Source: Alviniconcha marisindica
Lineage: Eukaryota; Mollusca; Gastropoda; Provannidae
Reading direction: 5' to 3'
Assembly: GCA_018857735.1 (NCBI GenBank)
Contig: JABMCL010001586.1
Span: 566,001-630,000 of the forward strand
DNA: 64,000 nt
In this document: in pieces, positions 24,946 to 36,040 of the stretch
Layout: every line of letters begins with the position of its first letter
Numbering within the stretch: the stretch's first letter is position 1
The notes under the pieces: generated by a model
Databases searched by the model: none
What the model saw: only the letters and a program-made list of their open reading frames with translations
What the model was told of the DNA's origin: nothing
Made by a program: the position numbers and the translations under genes

Positions 24946-25624
24946 GTTCGTCTGTCGGCGCCTTCATATCCGGCACAGAACTTTCTTGCTGCTACGGCAT
25001 ATTTTGTCGCCGACGTATGCCGACGTTCACGGTACATTATTGCTTCAGTGGTCAGAGCCAAAAAAATAATTTAGAGATGACGACGACGACGATGATGATG
25101 ATGATGATGATGATATCAATTTGATCATCATTATAGTTATATCGGAAACATGTTACTTGTTAGACTTGATTTTTGTTAAAGTTGAAAGTTCCTCGCAACT
25201 TAGTTTGAGTGAAATATACGGTATTTGCTTGAACACGTGAAACGAACGTGCATGGCACTGAGCGACCCCAGTATTAATGTTGAGATTTGTGCGTTCCAAG
25301 TCTTGAGGCGTATGGAAGGCCGGAGCGGCCCGTCACTTTTGTGCCTCTGTATTCACTTTCTGAGCTGACATACGAATGACTGAAACAAATTTGCGCAAGC
25401 AGTCATATACATTCATTCACTTGCGCGCACACACCACACGCACGCGCACACACCACACGCACGCGCACACGGTCACACTGAGATACTGTCTTTCAGTCTT
25501 TCTATCTTTCGCTCTCTCACTCCACACACAATCCGTCCACGTCCACTAGTTTGTACACTCAAATGGCAGTGTCAGCTTCCGACTTTTTTCTTCTATTTCT
25601 TTTTTTCGGCCCGGCGCCGCTTTG
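24946..25624. other. Mixed stretch, GAT tract, nothing else recognised
   Basis: (GAY)n at 25077-25115 and CACGCACGCGCACACAC repeats at 25425-25470. Confidence 0.5.
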
Positions 25625-26065
25625 GCGGCCTCAGTGATTCAGTATGGACACTTGACGCTAACACCCAAGAGATGACCCATTCCACTCAGTCCCGTGTTTC
25701 CATGATCACGTGCGGCCTCAGTGATTCAGTATGGACACTTGACGCTAACACCCAAGAGATGACCCATTCCACTCAGTCCCGTGTTTCCATGATCACGTGC
25801 GGCCTCAGTGATTCAGTATGGACACTTGACGCTAACACCCAAGAGATGACCCATTCCACTCAGTCCCGTGTTTCCATGATCACGTGCGGCCTCAGTGATT
25901 CAGTATGGACACTTGACGCTAACACCCAAGAGATGACCCATTCCACTCAGTCCCGTGTTTCCATGATCACGTGCGGCCTCAGTGATTCAGTATGGACACT
26001 TGACGCTAACACCCAAGAGATGACCCATTCCACTCAGTCCGTGTTTCCATGATCACGTGCGGCCC
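25625..26065. repeat. 87-bp minisatellite, five near-identical copies
   Basis: The unit contains GGCCTCAGTGATTCAGTATG and ATGACCCATTCCACTCAGTC. Being a multiple of three, it gives an open 29-residue repeat frame; copies are almost identical, so the expansion is recent. Confidence 0.95.
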
Positions 26066-26987
26066 ACGAGGTGGCTGCAGTAAGCAAGCGTTAACTTGCT
26101 TTTGTTCCGTCTCCCCCCAGCACACACACTTGTCGCCGGTGACGATATAACTTATGCCCAGCGACAAAACCTGTGGCAATGACAGACGAGACTGGGTTCA
26201 AGTTGCATGAACTCGCGTGACTTCGCTGTTTTGTCCGCGGCCGGCTTGCGGCTGATGTAGAGCGAGTTTGTACATTTCTGCTTCTAACGCAGTGACGTTC
26301 TGCTGTGCAGTGGCCACCTCAGTGTTGAAACGACAGTCTTAAAAAAAAAGACCACAGGTTGCTACGAAAAAATGAGAGAAAAACAATCTGGCTTAGTAAA
26401 TATCTAGACACACGAGCGCTTCTTGACTGCACCGATTCTTTGTTTCCAAACTCAAATATCCAACTGCACAGTCATGTACATTATCTAGTTACAAAGCACA
26501 CAACACCATCAAGATCCTGCTAGCCATAACCCCAAATGGTGTGTTTTCTTTTGTATCTGATATTGTTTATTTGAGAGAGTGGCCTGTCAGTGCAATTTAA
26601 ACAAATTAAAAAATAATAACTGGTGGGTAAAGTCAGGCAATTTCCTACTTTCAGCAGTCAGAGAGTATTCATACAGATTATTCTTAAACTGGATATTAAC
26701 ACTAATCTGAAGCTGTGAGGCGTCATATTATTTCATCTGATAGTGTAGATTAACATAGTCTACAACTTTGATTTAAATGGTCTTTGATAATACTAACGCA
26801 GGCCACTGTTCATACTGAGTGTGTTGATGCTTATTTGGGTGGGTCAGCATTTTTATTTCATCACATCTTGAGTATATTATTTACCGAATAACAAACCATA
26901 ACATGATGCTTGCCTGTCTACACACATGCGCACTAAATAATGCTTGACACATGTGCACTAAATAATGCTTGAACACACACACACACT

Positions 26988-27049
<62 letters not shown>

Positions 27050-27203
27050 GAATGAATTGTGTACCCATGTAAACTAAATCTTGCTTTACATATTTTCGCC
27101 CATCTGTCAGATTTGCTGACTAAAATGTATTCGTTTAAATTGTTGTCATTATCATACAAACCTAAGAACACATTTCTGTATCTGATATAGACGAATAAAA
27201 CTC
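26066..27203. other. Mostly unique AT-rich sequence with a CA microsatellite
   Basis: (CA)n at 26974-27043; no gene recognised. Confidence 0.5.
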
Positions 27204-27493
27204 TTAAAGGAAAAGTCCAAGGTTTTTAAGTATGCAAAGTGACCATCGAAATGATTGACAAATGAGTCACTAGTTTCAGATAATTAAATACAAAATGGAG
27301 AGAAAATGTTTAAGTCGGTTTTTAATCGATTTTATTTTCTGTAGGCTGACCTGAGATACTACAGCGTAGTGTAGTCTCTGGGCTGACCGAGACTACAGTC
27401 TCGGGTTCTCCATCAGTCTGGGGAGTCAGTACGGTTGCCATCTTAGATTGTTCATTGAATGTGTATGCGTGTGGTCGACAAAGAGATCTAGCC

Positions 27494-27802
27494 ATGCCGG
27501 CCTACTGTGCTGCAGCAAACTGTAACAATTCACAAGCAACCCAAAATATAACTATGCACGAGATCCTGCGGAATAGACCCTCTGTGAGGCGAAAATGCAT
27601 CAAATTTGTGCATTTCAAACAAGCTGACTTTGATGCTGCGCCTCATCACGCCCATTTGTGTAGCGAGCACTTCGCTGAGTACGATTTCGCAAACTTGATT
27701 GAAACCCGCATATCAAAGCGGAATTTGAAGCCAACAGCATTTCCTTCTGTGCAAAAAGCACCGAAGCAGACTGCAGTACACCTGAAACAAAACGAGCGAT
27801 AA
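27494..27802 (+). CDS. THAP-type zinc-finger ORF (102 aa) in the TTAA transposon
   Basis: THAP domains are C2CH zinc fingers that bind DNA, found in transposases and in host proteins derived from them. Here Pro2, Cys5, Cys10, Cys56 and His59 (C-x4-C-x45-C-x2-H, ending CSEHF) give the C2CH set, and LKPTAFPSV (78-86) matches the domain-closing AVPTIF-like motif. The usual tryptophan before the second half is replaced by Cys35. The ATG at 27494 is chosen because the domain normally starts at MP. The frame ends soon after the domain, so no transposase catalytic part follows. Whether it is expressed is unknown. Confidence 0.8.
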   Translation: MPAYCAAANCNNSQATQNITMHEILRNRPSVRRKCIKFVHFKQADFDAAPHHAHLCSEHFAEYDFANLIETRISKRNLKPTAFPSVQKAPKQTAVHLKQNER

Positions 27803-28219
27803 ACGAATATGCGAAGCAGACTTTCAGCAATCACAACAAAGAAATAAAAGGGCCTTCAATATAACAGTAGTACCCCACTCACCTGGTAAACAGTCTACGA
27901 CTTGCGTTGACCGAAAGCAAGTTTGTGTTCGGTTTGTTACATTGCAATTTACACGAAGCAAATCGTCACTCGCTGATGATTTAGTCACATTACTCACAAC
28001 CTTGGAAGTACTATATAATAATAATTTCTATCGTGGTACACAGAAAAATGTGAAATTCAGCTTCACTGAAGTTCTGTCATGGATCAGTCATGTTTGATCA
28101 AGCGGATGAGTGAAAAAACAAAAAAACGTCGATCAAACGAGACACTTCAGTCGACTCATCGCAATACAAATGGCCGACCGGTACACGATCATCTGTGGTG
28201 AGGAAAATGGCTTACTTAC

Positions 28220-28374
28220 CAGTCCGTATTGCCAATTCTGGCAATTCTGCTGCTGACACGATGTCCTGGTACTCTTTCAGAATCCTGCCTGACAGGCTCA
28301 AACTGATACGGCTGTATCCTTGTGGGTCTCTCGGGACAAGTATCAGCTTCATCTTCGGAGCTCGAGCTGGCCAT
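28220..28374 (-). CDS. P2X7-C-terminus-like first exon in the TTAA transposon
   Basis: On -, ATG at 28374 starts MASSSSEDEADTCPERPTRI, then QPYQFEPVRQ, and ends RIARIGNTD plus TG. A strong donor, CTG/GTAAGT, follows at 28220/28219. Many invertebrate 'P2X purinoceptor 7-like' proteins have an acidic serine-rich start, I-x-PYxFEP, and then NTDWCxCG at the start of a zinc-binding domain. The exon stops exactly before WCxCG, which would lie in a following exon; none was found inside this element, so it is probably cut off. Function in transposons is unknown. Confidence 0.65.
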
Positions 28375-28579
28375 TTTGCAGCGACTCCCCAGAGTGACGT
28401 AGTGCGCATATGTGCACATGATTTTGGCGTCTTGGCGATGCTTTCGGTACGACAGAAAATGCCTTTTTTTGTGTGCATTTATAACCCTCAGATCACAATT
28501 TCACCTACATCATCATGCACAGAGAGCTTTAACGGAAATCGTGTCAAAAATCACCCCAAACCTTGGACTTGTCCTTTAA

Positions 28580-29110
28580 TATATGTCTTGTGAATGTTGA
28601 TAATGATTTTGATTTTGATACAGTGACACCTTTAGACACTCAAAATCCATGAATTCCATTCTGCATTTCTTTTAGAATTCAATTTTGATTTCCAGATCTA
28701 TGCTCCCTTTTTTGAATCTAACACATCATACACAGCATGTAAGTTAAAAACAAACAAACAAAAAACAAAAAGCAAACAAACAAACAAAAACCCAAATATC
28801 TGTACTGCTTATGGTCTGTCAGTGGTATTTTTGTGTCCAGATCTGCAGTTCTGGTGCGTAGGCCTACACCAGTCGCATAAAAATTCGTCTGCATGTCGAT
28901 CACGCTATGTCAAGGGACACAATCCAGTGTGGACAAAAGTTGCCCGCGCCGCTCTCAGGCATTGACGAGTTCCGCTGGGAACACTGGCGGCAAGGCTGAG
29001 ACAGTAACAGCAGGCTGACGTCCCCCGAGGGACAAGACTGAAAGCTGAGGCCGTTACGCTCGCTGTCACACCACTCTACGTCTACAAGTCTTCTTGAGCA
29101 CATCATCTCA
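28580..29110. other. No recognised gene
   Basis: A GC-rich 68-codon frame on - (28900-29106) has several Cys residues but no known pattern. Confidence 0.4.
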
Positions 29111-29119
29111 AGATGGGCC

Positions 29120-29785
29120 CTATGCGCTTCACAGTGCCAGTTGTAGCAATGTTCTATGCTTCACAATGGCAACCATAGCGATGTTCTATGCTTCAAAGTG
29201 GCAACTGTAGCAATGTTCTATGCTTCACAATGGCTACTGTAGCGATGTTTTGTGCTTCACAATACTGTAGCTATGTTCTGTGCTTCACAATGGCAACTGT
29301 AGCGATGTTCTATGCTTCACAATGGCAACTGTAGTGATATTCTATGTTTCACACTGGCAACTGTAACAATGTTCTATGGTTCACACTGGCAACTGTAGCG
29401 ATGTTCTATGCTTCACAATGGCAACTGTAGCGATGTTCTGTGCTTCGCAATGGCAACTGTAGCGATGTTCTGTGCTTCACAATGGCAACTGTAGCGATGT
29501 TCTGTGCTTCACAATGGCAACTGTAGCGATGGCAACTGTAGCGATGTTCTGTGCTTCACAATGGCAACTGTAGCGATGTTCTGTGCTTCACAATGGCAAC
29601 TGTAGCGATGTTCTGTGCTTCACAATGGCAACTGTAGCGATGGCAACTGTAGCGATGTTCTGTGCTTCACAATGGCAACTGTAGCGATGTTCTGTGCTTC
29701 ACAATGGCAACTGTAGCGATGTTCTGTGCTTCACAATGGCAACTGTAGCGATGGCAACTGTAGCGATGTTCTGTGCTTCCGAGCA
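29120..29785. repeat. 31-bp minisatellite
   Basis: The unit is CACAATGGCAACTGTAGCGA plus TGTTCTGTGCTT, about 20 copies, with a short internal duplication (GCGATGGCAACTGTA) that recurs three times. Confidence 0.94.
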
Positions 29786-29824
29786 GACCCGCTGCTCTCT
29801 AGTCATAATTATGCGATTTTGAAT

Positions 29825-30575
29825 TCCCCTTCCCCTCTCCTTTATTCCTCCTTCCCCTCTCCTTCATTCCTCCTTCTACTCCTCCCCCTCTCCTTCATTC
29901 CTCCTTCTACTCCTTCCCCTGTCTTTCATTCCTCCTTCCCCTCTCCTTTATTCCTCCTTCTACTCCTTCCCCTCTCCTTTATTCCTCCTTCCCCTCTCCT
30001 TTATTCCTCCTTCTACTCCTTCCCCTCTCCTTTATTCCTCCTTCCCCTCTCCTTCTCCTTTATTCCTCCTTCCCCTCTCCTTTATTCCTCCTTCGCCTCT
30101 CCTTCATTCCTCCTTCCCCTCTCCTTTATTCCTCCTTCCCCTCTCCTTCATTCCTCCTTCCCCTCTCCTTTATTCCTCCTTCCTCTCTTCTTCTCCTTCA
30201 TTTCTTATTCCACTCTCCTTCATTCCTCCTTCCCCTCTCCTTCATTCCTCCTTCCCCTCTCCTTTATTCCTCCTTCCTCTCTTCTTCTCCTTCATTCCTT
30301 CTTCCCCTCTCCTTCATTCCTTCTTCCCCTCTCCTTCTCCTTTATTCCTTCTTCCCCTCTCTTTCATTCCTCCTTCCCCTCTCCTTCATTCCTTCTTCCT
30401 CTCTCCTTCTCCATTATTCCTTCTTCCCCTCCATTCCTCCTTCCCCTCTCCTTCATTCCTCCTTCCCCTCTCCTTCTCCTTTATTCCTCCTTCCCCTCTC
30501 CTTCATTCCTCCTTCCCCTCTCCTTTATTCCTCCTTCCCCTCTCCTTTATTCCTCCTTCCCCTCTCCTTCCTTCT
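29825..30575. repeat. About 20-bp pyrimidine minisatellite
   Basis: CCTCCTTCCCCTCTCCTTYA plus TT units; pure C/T on + over some 750 bases. The same array recurs at 32217-32512. Confidence 0.95.
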
Positions 30576-30579
30576 TCCT

Positions 30580-31400
30580 TACAATCCAATACAACTTTCT
30601 TGTCTCCGTGTAGAGAAATTTGCTTTCTGGCTCGTCATTTACATACAAACGTTCAATAAAATTAACAATAAAACATCAACAACTCAATGAAACACGGAGC
30701 TAAAAACCGCTCAAATACAAGGAAAATACTAACAATAACAATGTACACACACACACGCACGCACGCATGCACGCACCCCCCCCCACCCCCCACCCCACAC
30801 ATTATTCTTCTGGCTCACCAATAACTTAAAAACATTCAATAAATTACAATAAAACAAAATTCCTTAAACAACAAAACACTAAAATCGAAACACTCAATCG
30901 ACCACAACATATAAATTATAGGCAGCATTTATGAAGTAGCATTTTAAATCCAGGCAGTATATAATTCCTCACACGCACGCAAGCACACTCGCACGCACGC
31001 ACACCCCCCCCCCTCCCCCCACACACACACATTATTCTTCTGGCTCTCCAATAACTGAAAACATTCAATAAATATTATAATAAAACAATAATTCCTTAAG
31101 TAAACATCAAAACACTTAAATCAAAACATTAAAATCGACCGCAACATATAATATATAGACAGCATTTATGAAGCAACATTAAATCCAGGCAATATATGTA
31201 TATATTTCACACACACACACACACACACACAACGCCCCCCCCCCGCCCCCCCCCCCCCCCCCCCCACCACACACAAAACAAAACAAAAAAACAACAACAA
31301 CAAAAAGCACAACCATCGCACACGCACGCACACATGCACACACACGCCCCCCCCCCCCCCCCCCCCCCCCCACACACCACACAACGGCACACACTCATAT
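30580..31400 (-). repeat. Triplicated LINE 3' tail with CA/C tracts
   Basis: Three related blocks (about 30610-30760, 30800-30980, 31030-31200) share TTCTGGCTC, AACATTCAATAAA and ACAATAAAACA. They lie past the 3' end of the - strand LINE at 31640-32215. CA and C tracts fill the gaps (30745-30800, 30970-31030, 31208-31375). Confidence 0.7.
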
Positions 31401-31639
31401 GCATGCACACAAGTAAATTGTCATGAGCAATACTGCACACAATCATTATTAGTCAACTCAGAAATAATACGGTATGCTAATATATCATAAACCTGAAGTA
31501 TACTGGGTTATTTTGCCAGTGAATTAAAAAAGTAACCTAAACATCCATCAGATCAACCCTGTGATCATCAGATCAACACTATCACAGGGTGAGTAAAGCT
31601 GAGCCTTGAAACCCACAGGGCCAACGTATTAAGTAGCCC

Positions 31640-32215
31640 GAGAATTTAAAACAGAAACAGCACTTGGGATAAAAGATATTTTGTACGCATTCTTCCTGGC
31701 AATCGGCACTTTGTATCGTCAGCCTGACCGGAGTTTCTGAAACTGAGAAAAGAGGGGGTGCTTTGCGTCGTCTAAGATCCGTGCAGTTTTCCGTTCAACT
31801 GCTGTAAGGTAGAGATCGCTTAGGGAGTCTTGTTTTGCATCAAGTATCTTTCCTGCCATCCTAACAATACGTGCCAGTTTTGCCTTCCCCTTCACACCCA
31901 GGTTCCCATACCAGACAACAATGTTAAAAGTTAAAACGCTCCCCACTAGACTTTTGTACACAATCTGTAACAGCTCACGACTACCATCAAAAGATCTCAG
32001 CTTTGGCAGGAGGTACAAACGTTGCTGCGATTTTTTTTATAGATAAGATCTGAGTTGTCACTGAAACTTAGCTTATTATCTATCAAAGTACCTAAATACT
32101 TAAAATTTGGCACCATCTCAACTAGTTCATTGTTTACCTTGACAGGAACAAATACATTTTTTGTTTTCCTTGCATCTAGCACTAATTCTTTTGTCTTACC
32201 AACATTTATTTCCAA
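31640..32215 (-). pseudogene. 5'-truncated LINE reverse-transcriptase C-terminus
   Basis: Read on -: GKTKELVLDARKTKN, VPNFKYLGTLIDNKLSF, then after a frameshift near a T-run (about 32030-32038) YLLPKLRSF, LVGSVLTFNIVVWYGN, KLARIVRMAGKI and LTAVERKTARILDDAKHPLF. This order is typical of LINE RT thumb and C-terminal parts. The 5' end abuts the pyrimidine array. Confidence 0.85.
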
Positions 32216-32216
32216 A

Positions 32217-32512
32217 AAGCTTCTACTCCTTCCCTTCTCCTTTCCTCCTTCCCCTGTCTTTATTCCTCCTTCCCCTCTCCTTTATTCCTCCTTCCACTCT
32301 CCTTCATTCCTCCTTCCCTGCTCCTTTATTCCTCCTTCCCCTCTTTTTATTCCTCCTTCCCCTCTCCTTCATTCCTCCTTCCCCTCTGCCTCATTTCTCC
32401 TTCCCCTCTCCTTCTCCTTCATTCCTCCTTCCCCTCTGCCTCATTTCTCCTTCCCCTCTCCTTCATTTCTCCTTCCCCTCTCCTTCATTCCTCCTTCCCC
32501 TCTCCTTATTCT
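32217..32512. repeat. Pyrimidine minisatellite between two LINE fragments
   Basis: Same unit as 29825-30575. It fills exactly the gap between the head-to-head LINE fragments. Confidence 0.93.
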
Positions 32513-33347
32513 GACGACTTAGCCGTCCTGGCATCAACTGTAACGGGGTTGCCGAATCAACTGAACGTACTATTTGTGGCTGCAGGAGAAATTGTGTTTA
32601 ACCGTAAATTGTGGTAAATCCAAGGTGATGGTGTTTAGAAAAGGGAGCTTTTTGACGACAGCAGAAACAGGATTGTTGGGTGGTGCAGTGGTGGAGGTGG
32701 TGAAGAGCCACTAACACACAGGACTGACTTTCTCCACACCACACAGTTTCACTGCGGCGATGGAAGACACGTCAATAAGAGCAAAGAATTATTGCACGCG
32801 AGAAATACCGAGAGGGCTGAAAAGGGGTAACTGTCATTCACCTGAAATATTGTTCAAATGTTTTGATGCGCAACTCGCATCTACATTGCTTTATGATGCG
32901 CATATGTGGGGATACAGAAATGATGAACAACGTCAAACGTATGCTATGTACCTTTTCGCCCGGAAGACACTTTCTGCATAATGTTTGTAATAAGACCACA
33001 ATTAGTGTCTACGGACAATCTGGCCGCTATGCGCTGCTTCGTACTGCTGCAGTTAGGTTTATTAAGAATTGGCTTAATATAAATAAACTACTCATACAGC
33101 CGAACAATTTCTAGTGCAGAAAAGCACCCATGACGTAATTAGCGACACTCAGCAAAGACTGACACAACAACTTGCCTTGGGTGTCACATGCAAAAGCACT
33201 GTTACGTAACAGTGAATTTGAATAAGTGGCTTTTTGGCTGCGGAAATGTTACATTCTTCAAGAAAGGTTGCGTATTTCATTCTGTCATAGATGGTATAAG
33301 CATCTAGACACAAGTGTGTGTCAGTATCGGTGTTCACTTGGACAGCG

Positions 33348-33396
<49 letters not shown>

Positions 33397-33650
33397 ATAT
33401 ATATTATATATATATATAACACCACATGCTCGTCGCGTGCGTATTTAAGGGTGTTACTGCGGATACAGGACCATTGGCTCGCACAGTTCACAAAGGGTTG
33501 ATCATAGGGTCGTATGGTCATAATTACACCGAGATCGGTTTTACCAACAGCGGAGCATACGGCATGCCCATTTTGTGCCAACAAACAAGAAACAGAAATA
33601 CATTTTGTATTAGAATGTCTAGTGTGCGGTCAGCTGAGAGGTAAACACCG
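32507..33650 (+). pseudogene. 5'-truncated LINE, from the RT catalytic box to the C-terminus
   Basis: Starts in the catalytic box, YSDDLAVLA, at 32507. Broken frames follow: SFTAAMEDTSIRAKNY (about 32750), FKCFDAQLASTLLYDAHMWG, VYGQSGRYALL, AAVRFIKNWLNI (to 33113), FCHRWYKHLD (about 33285), then a TA microsatellite, and CPFCANKQETEIHFVLEC (about 33565-33620), the C-terminal zinc-knuckle-like motif. Several frameshifts and stops; not functional. Confidence 0.85.
33350..33419. repeat. TA microsatellite inside the LINE fragment
   Basis: (TA)n with two TATTATA breaks. Confidence 0.97.
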
Positions 33651-33659
33651 GACAGGATT

Positions 33660-34125
33660 AATTACCGAAGGCGACCTGAGAAAACCGTTACTAGCCTCAT
33701 CAACAGTGAGCATCAGGAGCAGTTCTGTGAGATTTCTGTTGCGCCCATCCAGTCGGGGATCATCCAAGACAGATGCGGATACTTGACCGCAGCCTGCTTT
33801 GGACGTCCAAAGAGCCAGCTTGTCTACTCAAATATTTTGACAAACCATCCATGGGGAGTTTGTTTCAAACAGATATACTCCTTTATCATACTCTGAGCGT
33901 ACTCTACAAAGCTTTTTGGGGTTGATTATCGTACCTTATCTTAGTGGTGAGCACGTAGTGATAAAGGACAAGTCTTATCATCACGTATTTTAGGCACCAA
34001 TGATTGGCTGAATCGCAGTTAGATAGGACTCTGTTGATAGATGATTGGCTGAATCGTGGGTCGCAGAGAGAGAGAGAGGGGGAGGCGGGGGGGGGGGGGG
34101 GGGGGGGGGCAGAGGGGGAGAGTTA
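33660..34125. other. Nothing recognised; G-run at the end
   Basis: Ends in a G-run at 34088-34109. Confidence 0.5.
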
Positions 34126-34261
34126 GTAACTGGATTTTTAACGTCCTGTCAACCGCCGCATAGGTCACCTTAGGACAATGTCTCTCTCTCTCGTCGTCCC
34201 CCCCCCCCCCTCCATTGTCCTAATGACCTGGCGGTTGACAGGACGTTAAAAATCCAGTTAC
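34126..34261. mobile_element. Foldback (hairpin) element
   Basis: Arms 34126-34180 and 34213-34261 are inverted copies (GTAACTGGATTTTTAACGTC versus GACGTTAAAAATCCAGTTAC at the ends), separated by a CT/C-run. MITE-like; no TSD was identified. Confidence 0.75.
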
Positions 34262-34341
34262 TGCCCACCTGTCTCCCTTTCCCTCTCTCTCCCCCCCCCC
34301 CCTCTTTCTTGCACGCGCGCAGAAAGAAGGTGTGTGTGCGT

Positions 34342-34391
<50 letters not shown>

Positions 34392-34407
34392 TGGTGTGTG
34401 TGTGTGT

Positions 34408-34447
<40 letters not shown>

Positions 34448-34448
34448 G
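34262..34448. repeat. C-run and GT microsatellite
   Basis: C-run at 34290-34301; (GT)n at 34330-34445, directly upstream of the TATAAAG. Confidence 0.95.
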
Positions 34449-34654
34449 TATAAAGTAACTTGTTGGCCATGTGAGCCAAAGTGAAGCTGTGTTTGCGTGC
34501 AGTGACGTGGGGGACAGTACGCCGCCGGCCTGCTTCACAGCGAGACGTGACAGGCGCAACCACCCCATCGACAGCTGCAGCCCAGTGGAAGCAGCCAACA
34601 GCCGCTGAGCAGCTGCAGAAAGTAGTGCCGTGTGAAAAGGGCCAACAACCGCGG
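34449..34654 (+). promoter_or_regulatory. Candidate ADGF promoter and 5' UTR exon
   Basis: TATAAAG at 34449-34455 is followed by a GC-rich, CpG-containing stretch that ends in a strong donor, CGCGG/GTGAGT, at 34654. The next good acceptor before the ADGF start is at 37508. This layout fits a non-coding first exon of about 175 bases, with transcription starting near 34480. It is inference only; a transposon-derived promoter is also possible. Confidence 0.3.
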
Positions 34655-35260
34655 GTGAGTGGAAAATGCACACGGCACACGGACAGTAAGTCCATGATTC
34701 TGTAGTTGATTGATTACCTGGTTGATTGGTTGGTTGACAGGTTGACTGATTGGTTCGTTGATTGACCGACCGATTGGTTGATTGCTTGGTTGACTGAGTA
34801 CATATCCGGCTGGCCTGTAGTAGATAAATGTCTGTTTGAAGTTCATTGCTATTGCTACATTACTGATTATTCAAATCAGCCGTTCAACAAATGGCAGCTG
34901 TGTATTTTCGAAATGATGCATGATGTTGAAAAACGAAATTTTTATAGATGTATGTTTTAGGAGCATTTTACCCCCTTTTTGTCACAAGTTTACGGCTTTT
35001 TTGAGCATTTGACACCCGTCATCTGGGACGTTCGTTGCTTGTTGGATCATTTCACACCCCTTTACAGTTTCCTGGTACAAAATAGTATCCCTTTTGCTTA
35101 AAATCGACGGATTTTTCGTAGACTCTGTTGTTCACAAAAATGCGGCCAGTCTGTGGTAGACACTTCAGTTATCTTAGAACAGAAACGGACAATCATGTAT
35201 AGGATGCTTCTGTTGTTGTGACGGAGACTGATGTACGGGCAAAATTGCCCTACGGAAAGC
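34655..35260. other. Possible 5' intron start; degenerate TTGATTG repeats
   Basis: Degenerate GATTGGTTGATTG repeats at 34705-34800; nothing else recognised. Confidence 0.45.
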
Positions 35261-35264
35261 TGGC

Positions 35265-35690
35265 GCACTGGCCGTGTGCTGCTGTGTGGGAAGCCAGGCC
35301 AGCGCTCACTGGCCGTGTGCTGCTGTGTGGGAAGCCAGGCCAGCGCTCACTGGCCGTGTGCTGCTGTGTGGGAAGCCAGGCCAGCGCTCGCTGGCCGTGT
35401 GCTGCTGTGTGGGAAGCCAGGCCAGCGCTCACTGGCCGTGTGCTGCTGTGTGGGAAGCCAGGCCAGCGCTCACTGGCTAAGGTCTGGCACCACGCCGCCG
35501 TCCAACTCATGCCCCGTTTGAGAATACCTTATAATGTCTGTATGACAAGTCCCCGTTTGAGAATACCTTATAATGTCTGTATGATAAATCCCCATTTGAG
35601 AATACCTTATAATGTCTGTATGACAAGTCCCCATTTGAAAATACCTGATTATGTATGACAAATCCCTAGCTGAAAATACCGTAACACTGA
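35265..35690. repeat. Two minisatellites (41 bp and 39 bp)
   Basis: 35265-35476: CTGGCCGTGTGCTGCTGTGT plus GGGAAGCCAGGCCAGCGCTCA, five near-perfect copies. 35512-35690: CCCCGTTTGAGAATACCTTA plus TAATGTCTGTATGACAAGT, four copies. Confidence 0.94.
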
Positions 35691-35946
35691 TTTTGACCGA
35701 TTTTAGCTTCAGATCTCGTCTTTGGTATATTCCACCGACTAAATATTTCCACACAGTAAATACAGGTATATATCCCATGCCTCAGTAATAATTTCATATT
35801 TTTCAAGTGTCTTACATGCTTATGAATCACAAAACAAGACCAATATGTCACGGCAGAATGGGCAAGGGAAATAACCGCTGTAAAAGCGTGATTGCGCGTG
35901 TTTGGGCCGAGAGTTTACTTGGAGCCGTAAAGTCAAAGGCTAATCG

Positions 35947-35954
35947 TGACGTCA
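35947..35954. promoter_or_regulatory. CRE-like palindrome TGACGTCA
   Basis: A perfect CREB/ATF consensus about 90 bases before the short P2X7-like ORF, in a CpG-containing stretch; a promoter role is inference. Confidence 0.3.
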
Positions 35955-36040
35955 CGTCAGGACGCGACTGTCATTGGCATTGTTGCTTCTGCAGTTTTAG
36001 TGCAGAAAGCTCCGGATAAATTTGCGAAAAAAAGTTGGAA

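Larger units (their letters stand above)
27208..28575. mobile_element. Kolobok-like DNA transposon (1368 bp) with TTAA duplication
   Basis: TTAA lies at 27204-27207 and 28576-28579. The ends are inverted: AGGAAAAGTCCAAGGTTT on the left and, as reverse complement, AGGACAAGTCCAAGGTTT on the right (17 of 18 match). It carries a THAP exon on + and a P2X7-like exon on -. Kolobok elements are known for TTAA duplications and THAP domains; piggyBac also uses TTAA but lacks THAP. No catalytic core is present, so this copy is non-autonomous. The superfamily is inferred. Confidence 0.85.

Noticed and set aside
29726..30613. 295-codon Ser/Pro/Leu/Phe frame
   Set aside because: Pyrimidine array; no start context or domain.
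35231..35658. Cys-rich repeat frame (CCCVGSQA units), toxin- or matrix-like
   Set aside because: Near-perfect 41-bp minisatellite open in several frames; no signal peptide.
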